A DNA stretch of 19,086 bases, from assembly GCA_008932955.1 (NCBI GenBank), contig WBXE01000021.1, positions 1-19,086 on the forward strand, written 5' to 3'. A model generated the notes under the pieces. That model was not told the DNA's origin, ran no database searches, and worked only from the letters and a program-made list of their open reading frames with translations. The position numbers were made by a program, and so were the translations under genes. This document shows, piece after piece, positions 6,965 through 13,363 of the stretch. Numbering within the stretch: position 1 is the stretch's first letter; each line of letters begins with the position of its first letter. The DNA is from Verrucomicrobiota bacterium. GTDB taxonomy: Bacteria; Verrucomicrobiota; Verrucomicrobiia; Verrucomicrobiales; Akkermansiaceae.

Positions 6965-7285
6965 TCAGCCGCCGATATCGGTGCGGCCGGTGAGTTTGGC
7001 GCCTTCTTCCATCGAGAAAACCTTGGACTTGATGTCGCCGTTGATCCACGACTTGTCCTTGAGTTCACAACGCTGGGAAGTGATCTTGCCTTCTACTTTG
7101 CCGTAGATTTTCACCTCTCCGGCGCTGATGTCGCCGACGATGTTGGCGTTTTCGCCGATGGTCACCCGGCCTTTGTCGGACATGATTTCACCATTGATCT
7201 TGCCATCAATGATCATATCGTTGGTGAAGCGGATGGAACCGGTGATCTCGATTCCGTTGGAGAGGACGTTTGTCGGGTTGGCCAT
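6965..7285 (-). CDS. Bactofilin (polymer-forming cytoskeletal protein)
   Basis: The 106-residue protein starts at ATG 7285, giving MANPTNVLSNGIEITGSIRF, then FTNDMIIDGKINGEI. The body is the bactofilin right-handed beta-helix: short Gly-spaced rungs such as IDGKINGEIMS, RVTIGENANIVGDI, GEVKIYGKVEGKI and KDKSWINGDIKSKVF, ending in GAKLTGRTDIGG. Bactofilins polymerise without nucleotide and organise cell-wall or stalk functions at the membrane. A 16-codon upstream extension to 7333 is possible but would precede the normal family N terminus. The gene diverges from an FHA-domain membrane protein (7422), so the two may share a control region at 7286-7421. Confidence 0.93.
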   Translation of the reverse strand: MANPTNVLSNGIEITGSIRFTNDMIIDGKINGEIMSDKGRVTIGENANIVGDISAGEVKIYGKVEGKITSQRCELKDKSWINGDIKSKVFSMEEGAKLTGRTDIGG

Positions 7286-7421
7286 GACGGGGGGAAATTG
7301 CACAGATGCCGCGGCTTTTGCAACCGAAATCAAATTCTGCCATGTAAATCAAATTCCAGGGGATTTTCCGTGATCTTTTTTGCCGTCACGCTACAAGTCG
7401 TCGAACTAACCGACCGCAACC

Positions 7422-8204
7422 ATGCCCCGCATAACCATTACCGTCCCGGACAAGATGCCCCAGCCTTATCGGTTTCCGCTTGATCGTCAGGTGGTGATGG
7501 TCGGCAGGGGCAGCGAAAACGACATTGCTATCGATAACGGCTCCATCTCGGTGCGCCACGCTGAAATGGTGCGCGTCGAGGGCGGTTACGAACTGCGCGA
7601 TCTGGACTCGACCAATGGCATCAAGCTCGATGGCCATCGCAGCGACACGATTGGCTTGCGACATGGGACCGTCGTGAACTTGGGCGATGCGGTCTTTGAT
7701 TTTCAATTAAGCGAGGAGGAAAGTGCCCAGCTACTGAGAGAAAAGGGCTTGGAGGAAATGCCCGATAGCCGGGAGCCGGAATTCGCGTCGGCTACGGCGG
7801 GGCGGAAGCGGGCGGCGGCAAGCTCTGGCGGCGGCAAGGGGTTTATGCTTTTCCTGTTGGTTCTGGCGCTTGCGTTGATGGCGTTTTTTGTCGGCCTGTG
7901 CATCCGTCACTACAGGGAGACCGACGGGTGGTTGCCAAGCGCCATTCAGGCGAAGGCCAAAACACTCAAAGCTAGCCGCGTTGCCCAAACTCTCCCGACC
8001 CTGCCCGCCACAGCCACCGATCCCTTCGCTACGCCGGACCCCGCTGCTGCCACACCTGAACCCGCAGCTGCCACAACGGACCCCGCTGCCACACCGGACC
8101 CTGCTGCCACAACGGACCCCGCTGCCGTACCGGTGCCGGATGCCACCGCAATGCCGGAAGTGTCCGTCGCGCCTGAGCCGGCGGCCGCCGCGCCGGTGCA
8201 GTGA
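7422..8204 (+). CDS. FHA-domain membrane protein with Pro/Ala/Thr-rich tail
   Basis: The 260-residue product has an N-terminal FHA domain (about 1-97) with the phosphothreonine-binding landmarks GRGSENDI (28-35), SVRHAEM (43-49) and DLDSTNGIKLDG (60-71). An acidic linker follows, then one transmembrane helix (about 141-161) flanked by a basic, Gly-rich segment (128-140). The tail carries DPAAT-type repeats encoded by near-identical DNA units. The topology suggests FHA in the cytoplasm and the low-complexity tail outside. FHA domains bind phosphothreonine partners. The gene is divergent from a bactofilin, so a role in cell-envelope or cytoskeletal signalling is plausible but unproven. Its TGA overlaps the first bases of a ptsI remnant. 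Confidence 0.9.
   Translation: MPRITITVPDKMPQPYRFPLDRQVVMVGRGSENDIAIDNGSISVRHAEMVRVEGGYELRDLDSTNGIKLDGHRSDTIGLRHGTVVNLGDAVFDFQLSEEESAQLLREKGLEEMPDSREPEFASATAGRKRAAASSGGGKGFMLFLLVLALALMAFFVGLCIRHYRETDGWLPSAIQAKAKTLKASRVAQTLPTLPATATDPFATPDPAAATPEPAAATTDPAATPDPAATTDPAAVPVPDATAMPEVSVAPEPAAAAPVQ
8031..8126 (+). repeat. In-frame tandem repeat encoding the TDPAAT-type tail of the FHA protein
   Basis: Five consecutive units of 21, 21, 18, 18 and 18 bp (boundaries 8031, 8052, 8073, 8091, 8109), each close to ACACCGGACCCCGCTGCC. Units 3 and 5 are identical. All lengths are multiples of three, so copy-number changes would alter tail length without breaking the frame. Confidence 0.85.
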
Positions 8205-8325
8205 GCAGATGGCGCGAGCGACGCGTTGCTGGCCGACAGGCCATTCTTTGGTGCCGAGGCCGATGAGTAGCGGGGTGTGACGGATATCGCCGGCCATTTC
8301 GCCGCAGAGGCCGGTCCAAATGCCA
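8203..8325 (-). pseudogene. Decayed duplicate of a ptsI segment (active-site cysteine region)
   Basis: This block matches 10489-10620, an internal part of the ptsI gene in this window, on the same strand, with a 9-base net deletion and scattered substitutions. Read on the minus strand it gives TGLCGEMAGDIRHTPLLIGL and then KEWPVGQQRVARAI. PtsI itself has TGICGEMAGDIRLTPLLIGL and KELSVGPQRVARV. The copied part includes the catalytic cysteine motif, but without start, phosphohistidine domain or barrel it cannot be a working gene. It begins at the stop codon of the FHA gene and ends at a repeat containing a copy of motif C. Confidence 0.85.
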
Positions 8326-8410
8326 GCCTACTATTTGTCTGTCACCATGTATGACCCGCGCCGCAGATGGCCGTTCAAATGCCGTCCTGCTTTGGATCTG
8401 TCACCATGTA
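8301..8410. repeat. Tandem duplication, two 51-bp units at 59-bp period
   Basis: Units 8301-8351 and 8360-8410 align along their length. Both begin with a GCCGCAGA word, contain CAAATGCC, and end with the identical 13-mer CTGTCACCATGTA (8339-8351 and 8398-8410). The left half of each unit derives from the end of the ptsI remnant, so the duplication happened after that fragment arrived. The second unit ends just before the stop codon of the hydrolase gene. Confidence 0.75.
8330..8345 (-). repeat. Motif C, 16-bp copy on minus strand
   Basis: ACTATTTGTCTGTCAC is the exact reverse complement of GTGACAGACAAATAGT, which occurs at 18881-18896 and 19065-19080 inside the 32-bp direct repeats. A 16-bp exact word at three places in 19 kb is unlikely by chance. 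It marks the junction of the ptsI remnant. Confidence 0.7.
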
Positions 8411-8411
8411 A

Positions 8412-10181
8412 TTATTGATTGAACCCCTTGTGATTCATGAATTCCCACATGCGATCCATCCAGGTATAGCTGCCCGTGCCCGGGGCGGCCTTCTGCTGGA
8501 AGCAGTGCCCGCGTCCGACAAGCGTGTGGAGATCTGACTGGATTCCCATGCGGCGGAGTTGCTCCCAGCATTTCACGGAATTCATCGCCGCCCAAGCGTC
8601 TGCATCGCCGTGGATGAACAGGATCGGACACGTCGCTAGGTCAAACGAGAGCTCCGGGACGGGCCGCGCGTCATCCTCGTTGCCGCCCTTCGCATTCGGT
8701 GCATCCGCGCCGTCTGTGAGCGCGTACGCCGGATAGATAGCGACCGCCCACTGGGCGTTGCAGGCAAGCTTGTCGAGGTCGTCGATAGGTGCATAGGAGC
8801 GGCGTTTCGAGCTGGTTGCGCCCATGAGCGTGAGGTGTCCGCCGGCCGAGGAACCCATAATGCCGATGCGGTCGGGATCGAGTCCCTTCGCGGCGGCCTC
8901 GCTGCGGACGATGCGGATGGCGCGCTGCAGATCCTGCCAGGCCGTGGTGTGCTTGGCTAGTCCGCCCAGCGGACGCGGCGTGCGGTATTTTATCGTCACG
9001 ACGGTCATGCCCTTTTCGTTGAGGTAACGCCGCGCTGGCGCGACTTCGAATCCGTCCGGGTCGTTGCCCATGTAGCTGCCGCCCGAGCAGATGATCTGGA
9101 TCGCCTTGGTTTTGAGCTTCTTTGGCAGGTGCCACTCGAGATAAGGTAGGCACTGGTTTGGCTGTGAATCAGGTATCTTGCCATCCGGCCAGACCGGCTC
9201 CTTGCGGTACTCGCCGCGTGCATCGTTATTTGAATAACGGGCCATGAGATCGACTTCCTCGCCGAGGTGCCCGTCAAAATTCATCTGGCGGACGTACTCG
9301 GCGATCCGGTCGAGCCAGTGGTCATAGGCGCTGCCGTTGTCGCCTTTGCTCGAGTCGCCCATGAAGCCGTGGGGACGGTCCGCGAAGAGGTGGATTTCTG
9401 CCGGGATTTTCATCTTGCGGAGCTGGCGGTAGATCTGGGTGGAGCCGGTGGGTGAATAGGCGTCGATTCCGCCGTGAAAGAGCGCCATCGGACACGTCTT
9501 CGCGTCGAACTTGAACACGTCCGAGAGCTTGGCGTCGATCGCGTCGCCCTCGCGCGTGTTAGGACCGACGAGTCCGTCGCTGAGCGCATAGGCGGTGTAG
9601 ACCGGCAGCGCCCAGTTGAGGTGGCAGGGGAGCTGGTCGAGCGCGTCGACCGGGGTGTAAGCCGGCGTGAGTGCGCTCGTCGCGAGCAAGACCGTCAGGT
9701 GCGAGCCTGCGGAGAACCCGAACGCGCCGATTTTCTCCGGGTCAAATCCGCGCTTCTTCGCCTCGTTGCGCATGAGGCGGACGGCGCGCTGCCCGTCCTC
9801 CCACGCGCTCTGGTAGATCGGCAACCCTTGCGGACGCGGCGTACGGTAGGTGAGGCGCGCGCAGACGAACCCGAGCTCAGTGAATTTCTTCGCGGCCAGG
9901 TCAATCCACGCCTCGTCGCCGCAAATCTGATAACCGCCGCCGGCAATGAGCAACATGCATCCGCCATTTTTCGCCGCCGGCGCCTCGTACCAGTCGAGAT
10001 GCGCCATCGCGTGGTCCGCCGCCTTGAACCCCGGCGCCTGCGCCTCTCGGGTGGTCGCCGCAATCTGATGGGCCTGGCAATCTGGGATCTTTCCTTCCGG
10101 CCACAGCGCGACCCGCTCCCCGGCGAACGTTAGAGCAGCGGCCCATAACCAACAACTAAGAATCAACGTTTTTTTCATCAT
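8412..10181 (-). CDS. Exported protein with two tandem alpha/beta-hydrolase (esterase-like) domains
   Basis: A signal peptide (MMKKTLILSCWLWAAALTFA) precedes two homologous domains. Domain 1 (about 21-300) has GFSAGSH with Ser157, Asp240 in HGGIDAY and His271 in DRPHGFM. Domain 2 (about 322-589) has GSSAGGH with Ser445, Asp528 in HGDADAW and His559 in GRGHCF. Each opens with a WP(E/D)GKIPD motif and contains YRTPRP, so the gene arose by internal duplication and both triads look complete. The fold resembles acetyl-xylan-esterase-like hydrolases that deacylate polysaccharides, but the substrate cannot be read from sequence. The gene follows ptsI on the same strand after 186 bp and is bordered downstream by a ptsI fragment, so it may be a recent arrival. 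Confidence 0.88.
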   Translation of the reverse strand: MMKKTLILSCWLWAAALTFAGERVALWPEGKIPDCQAHQIAATTREAQAPGFKAADHAMAHLDWYEAPAAKNGGCMLLIAGGGYQICGDEAWIDLAAKKFTELGFVCARLTYRTPRPQGLPIYQSAWEDGQRAVRLMRNEAKKRGFDPEKIGAFGFSAGSHLTVLLATSALTPAYTPVDALDQLPCHLNWALPVYTAYALSDGLVGPNTREGDAIDAKLSDVFKFDAKTCPMALFHGGIDAYSPTGSTQIYRQLRKMKIPAEIHLFADRPHGFMGDSSKGDNGSAYDHWLDRIAEYVRQMNFDGHLGEEVDLMARYSNNDARGEYRKEPVWPDGKIPDSQPNQCLPYLEWHLPKKLKTKAIQIICSGGSYMGNDPDGFEVAPARRYLNEKGMTVVTIKYRTPRPLGGLAKHTTAWQDLQRAIRIVRSEAAAKGLDPDRIGIMGSSAGGHLTLMGATSSKRRSYAPIDDLDKLACNAQWAVAIYPAYALTDGADAPNAKGGNEDDARPVPELSFDLATCPILFIHGDADAWAAMNSVKCWEQLRRMGIQSDLHTLVGRGHCFQQKAAPGTGSYTWMDRMWEFMNHKGFNQ

Positions 10182-10314
10182 ATTACTTGCCTATTTTTTG
10201 TGAGAGCCACGGGGTTGCGGCGATTTGCCCGGCCGCCGATCGTCGTTCATGCCGGGAGGACGATGAGGGGAAAGAGGGGTTGGGTAAAAGCTGAAATGCT
10301 GCAAGAGCGGATAT

Positions 10315-10338
10315 AAATGTGCGTTTTTCGGCGCATTT
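10315..10338 (-). terminator. Possible terminator hairpin downstream of ptsI
   Basis: AAATGTGC (10315-10322) pairs with GCGCATTT (10331-10338) over 8 bp with one G-T wobble and an 8-nt loop. It lies 30 bases past the ptsI stop on the minus strand. No long T tract follows in that direction, so termination strength is uncertain. Confidence 0.4.
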
Positions 10339-10367
10339 GGGCAAGGGAGAGGGGGTTACGGCCGGAT

Positions 10368-12134
10368 TTAGTCCAACAAATACCCGTAGCTGCGGCTGGC
10401 GATCTCGAGGGACATGTTGAGAATGTCGTAGCTGCGGGTTTGGCCCAACACGTCGGTGGCCATTGCCGAGCATTCGGCCAAGTTGAGGGAGCGGATGGCT
10501 TGGCCGACACGAGCGACGCGTTGCGGGCCGACGGATAATTCCTTGGCGCCGAGGCCGATGAGCAGCGGGGTGAGACGGATATCGCCAGCCATTTCGCCAC
10601 AGATGCCCGTCCAAATGCCATGAGCGATGCCGGCATCGATGGTATGCCTGATGAGGCGGATGACGGCGGGGTGGGTGGGCCGGTAGAGCTCGGCGACGTG
10701 AGGATTGACCCGGTCCACCGCAACGGTGTATTGGATGAGGTCGTTGGTGCCGATGGAAAAAAAGTCCACATGCGGGGCGAGTAAATCGGCACAGACGGCG
10801 GCGGATGGGACCTCAACCATGACTCCCACCGGGAGTTGATGGTCGAAGGGGATGCCCTCGCGGTCCAATTCATCCATGCAGCGGCGGATGAGCTCACGGG
10901 CTCGCTCCACTTCCGAGAGACCGGAGACGAGCGGAAACATCACCGCCACTTTGCCCACCGCGCTAGCCCGCAGGATGGCCCGAAGTTGCTCGCGAAACAT
11001 GGCGGGCCGGGCCAGTGACACCCGGATACCACGCCAACCTAGGAACGGATTGGGCTCCGGCTCGGTGAGCGGTTCGACCGGCAGCTTATCGCCACCGGCA
11101 TCCAGGGTGCGGATGATCACGGGGTGGGGTGCTAGGGCGCGGGCCACCCGTGAGTAGGCATCGGCTTGGACGGCCTCGCTGGGGATGTCGCTGCCATTGA
11201 GGAGGAGAAACTCGGTGCGGTAGAGGCCGACGCCTTTGGCCCCGCAGTGGGCAACGAGCTCGAGTTCTTCCAGCAACTCGATGTTGGCCGAAACCGTGAG
11301 ATGATGACCGTCGAGCGTCTCGGTGGCCGCATCGCGGGTACTCTCTAGCGCGTTGCGGATTTTCTCCTTTTCCGCGTGCAGTTGCCGGTAGTGCGCGAGC
11401 GTTGCGGGCGAGGGATGCAGAATCAGCCGGCCGGCGTAACCATCGAGAATCGCCGAGCTCAGGGCGGTCACATCAATGACCGAGCGGCTCAGCCCGACCA
11501 CCGCGGGAATACCGAAGGCACGGGCGAGGATGGCGGTGTGCGAGTTGACGCTGCCTTGCTCGGTGGCGAAACCCAGCAAGTGGCGGCGGTCCATGCCGAC
11601 GGTGTCCGACGGGGTGAGGTCGTAGGCGATAAGGATATGGGTTTCGTTCGGGCCGAGTTGGCGGGGCTCGCTATCGGCTTGGAAATTGCGCAGCACGCGT
11701 TGGGAGACATCCTCGATATCAGCCGTGCGCTCGCGGAAATAGGGGTCTGGGATGCGGCGCATCCCCTCAAGAAACGTCTGCATCACCGCGTAAAATGCAT
11801 ACTCGGCATTTTGGCAGCGGCTGGCGATGGCTGCGGCCACCCGGTCCAGCACCGCCGAATCCTCCAGCATCATGATGTGAGCCTCAAAAATGTCGCCATG
11901 ATCGTCGCCGGCGATATGTTCCAGCCGCGTTTGCAGCTCGGTGAGCTGTTGTTTGGTGAGTTCGACGGCTAGGCGGAAGCGTTCCTGTTCGTGGAGGACC
12001 TCGCTGAGCGCGATTTCAAACACTTCGGGCGCGGAAAAACCCCGGGCAATGACGTGCACCGGCCCCATGGCGATGCCAGGGGATGCCGGGATACCCTCGT
12101 GGACGACTTCAGTGGGGTGCGTGCTGGTGGCCAT
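10368..12134 (-). CDS. ptsI: Phosphoenolpyruvate-protein phosphotransferase (PTS enzyme I)
   Basis: Enzyme I takes phosphate from phosphoenolpyruvate on a histidine and passes it to HPr. The 588-residue product is full length. The N-terminal swivelling domain has the phosphorylated histidine in GSVNSHTAILARAFGIPAVVG, written here as SHTAILAR with His199. The C-terminal barrel has GLYRTEFLLL (303-312), RTLDAGGDK (342-350), NPFLGWRGIR (362-371), MVEVPSA (439-445), FFSIGTNDLIQYT (458-470) and GICGEMAGD with catalytic Cys512. The gene starts 61 bp after the ptsH stop, giving the usual ptsH-ptsI order. No EII sugar permease is present, so the pair may have a regulatory role or serve transporters elsewhere. 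An internal piece has been copied to 8203-8325. Confidence 0.97.
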   Translation of the reverse strand: MATSTHPTEVVHEGIPASPGIAMGPVHVIARGFSAPEVFEIALSEVLHEQERFRLAVELTKQQLTELQTRLEHIAGDDHGDIFEAHIMMLEDSAVLDRVAAAIASRCQNAEYAFYAVMQTFLEGMRRIPDPYFRERTADIEDVSQRVLRNFQADSEPRQLGPNETHILIAYDLTPSDTVGMDRRHLLGFATEQGSVNSHTAILARAFGIPAVVGLSRSVIDVTALSSAILDGYAGRLILHPSPATLAHYRQLHAEKEKIRNALESTRDAATETLDGHHLTVSANIELLEELELVAHCGAKGVGLYRTEFLLLNGSDIPSEAVQADAYSRVARALAPHPVIIRTLDAGGDKLPVEPLTEPEPNPFLGWRGIRVSLARPAMFREQLRAILRASAVGKVAVMFPLVSGLSEVERARELIRRCMDELDREGIPFDHQLPVGVMVEVPSAAVCADLLAPHVDFFSIGTNDLIQYTVAVDRVNPHVAELYRPTHPAVIRLIRHTIDAGIAHGIWTGICGEMAGDIRLTPLLIGLGAKELSVGPQRVARVGQAIRSLNLAECSAMATDVLGQTRSYDILNMSLEIASRSYGYLLD

Positions 12135-12195
12135 GGCTCGTGGCTAGCTTGCCTGTGGAAAAACCTTCTAGCAAGGCGCAATTGCCTCGACCCGC

Positions 12196-12462
12196 TCAGG
12201 ATTCCTCGAACTTGCGCTCGATCAAATCGCCAATGGCAGCGATGGCCGCCGCTTCGTCGCTGCCGTCAGCGGTGACGGTAATGATCGAGCCGTAGCCGGC
12301 GGCGAGCATCATCACTCCCATAATACTTTTGCCGTCGATTTCCTCTCCGTCCCGTTCGACATACACCTCGGCCTGAAAGCGATTGGCAATTTTCACAAAT
12401 TGGGCGGCTGGGCGGGCATGAATGCCGAGCTTGTTGAGGATGGTGAAATCTTTTTTGACCAT
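12196..12462 (-). CDS. ptsH: Phosphocarrier protein HPr
   Basis: HPr relays phosphate from enzyme I to PTS permeases. Starting at ATG 12462 the protein is 88 residues, the normal HPr length. It has the active-site His15 in NKLGIHARPAAQFV and the regulatory Ser46 in DGKSIMGVMML, followed by the usual GSIITVTADGSDE strand. Retention of Ser46 in this context raises the possibility of control by an HPr kinase, as in Gram-positives and many other phyla, but no hprK is in the window. A longer frame to 12537 adds 25 residues not seen in the family. ptsI follows 61 bp downstream. Confidence 0.95.
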   Translation of the reverse strand: MVKKDFTILNKLGIHARPAAQFVKIANRFQAEVYVERDGEEIDGKSIMGVMMLAAGYGSIITVTADGSDEAAAIAAIGDLIERKFEES

Positions 12463-12649
12463 GAGGAAATGGCTCTCGCCGGCCGAAAAATAGGAGCTAG
12501 CGCCCGCCGATCCAAGCCAAAAGTCCGAGAGAACCAAACTAACACCTCATTCGGCGCTCCGCCCTTGCCGATATTGGATCACGGTCACCGCAGAAAGGCC
12601 CGCAGCAGCAGGGATTGGGCGGAAAGGCTCATGGCAATGGTGGGGGGGG

Positions 12650-13042
12650 TCAGCGGGGCTGGGTGAGCGTGGCGGCCAGCAGATGGCCGAGCCACACGGC
12701 GATGAGGCAGAGTGCCATGCTGATGACGGCGTTGGAGCCGGCTTGGAACCACTCGCCGTCGCGGGCGAGCGAGAGGGTTTGCAGGCTGAATGAGGAAAAC
12801 GTGGTGTAGCCGCCCAGCACCCCGGACATGACAAATTGGCGGCCGTTGCCGCCAACAAACATCCGCCCCCCAGGTTCGGTGAGGGTGGCGAAAAACCCGA
12901 TGACAAACGAGCCGGTGACGTTGACCAGCAAGGTGCCCCAGGGAAATGTTTCGCCCCAATGTTGCGCCGCATACCCGGAGAGGGTGAAGCGCAACAATCC
13001 GCCCAAACCGCTGCCGAGTGCTACCAAAAAGTAGATGAACAT
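12650..13042 (-). CDS. crcB: Fluoride ion channel CrcB/Fluc
   Basis: CrcB/Fluc is a small dimeric inner-membrane channel that lets fluoride leave the cell. From ATG 13042 the protein has 130 residues and four predicted membrane helices. Family motifs are GGLLRF (14-19), GTLLVNVTGSFVIG (36-49) and GVLGGYTTFSSF (74-85), the last carrying the pore Phe/Ser residues. The frame stays open to an ATG at 13147, adding a 35-residue basic, polar stretch. That upstream ATG abuts a family-A repeat, so I prefer the shorter start, though the longer one is possible. Only one crcB copy is present, as expected for a dual-topology dimer. No fluoride riboswitch was recognised upstream. Confidence 0.93.
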   Translation of the reverse strand: MFIYFLVALGSGLGGLLRFTLSGYAAQHWGETFPWGTLLVNVTGSFVIGFFATLTEPGGRMFVGGNGRQFVMSGVLGGYTTFSSFSLQTLSLARDGEWFQAGSNAVISMALCLIAVWLGHLLAATLTQPR

Positions 13043-13152
13043 GATAAATGCCGCTTGTCGCCACCAAGTTGGCAGCCGACCGCTGCCTGGCAAGCTTTTC
13101 CGGCGGCTTTTCCGGCCTGGCGCATCCCTGGACGAGTCGTCCGCCATCGGTT

Positions 13153-13198
13153 GTGGTTCATCTATCCTCGAGTTTGGTCAAAATGCGGTTTTCGGGTT
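13153..13198 (-). repeat. Family-A outer arm, copy A3 (minus strand)
   Basis: The reverse complement of this 46-bp stretch matches 346-391 at 43 of 46 positions, including CTCGAGGATAGATGAACCAC. Only the outer arm is present; no inner CGGATT arm follows. It lies in the divergent region between crcB and fusA, so it could influence either promoter or may be a broken element. Confidence 0.8.
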
Positions 13199-13363
13199 TC
13201 ATCTAAAATCCGCGGCGAGCCGGGAAATTTCGGGTGCTTGGGTGGCCTCAAGCGCAGAAATGTTGCATTCTTGCGAGTCTAGGATTGCCAAAACGCGGCT
13301 TCCGACTAGGAATGCGCCCCAGCCACGCCGTGCCGGCGTGTCAATCCGTACCCCATCCACAGC

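Noticed and set aside
6816..7049. 77-codon minus-strand frame overlapping the bactofilin 3' end
   Set aside because: Out of frame with both bactofilin and the addiction-module antitoxin, which have the recognisable motifs.
13043..13260. Fluoride riboswitch upstream of crcB
   Set aside because: No match to the conserved pseudoknot boxes; the region is largely a family-A repeat arm.
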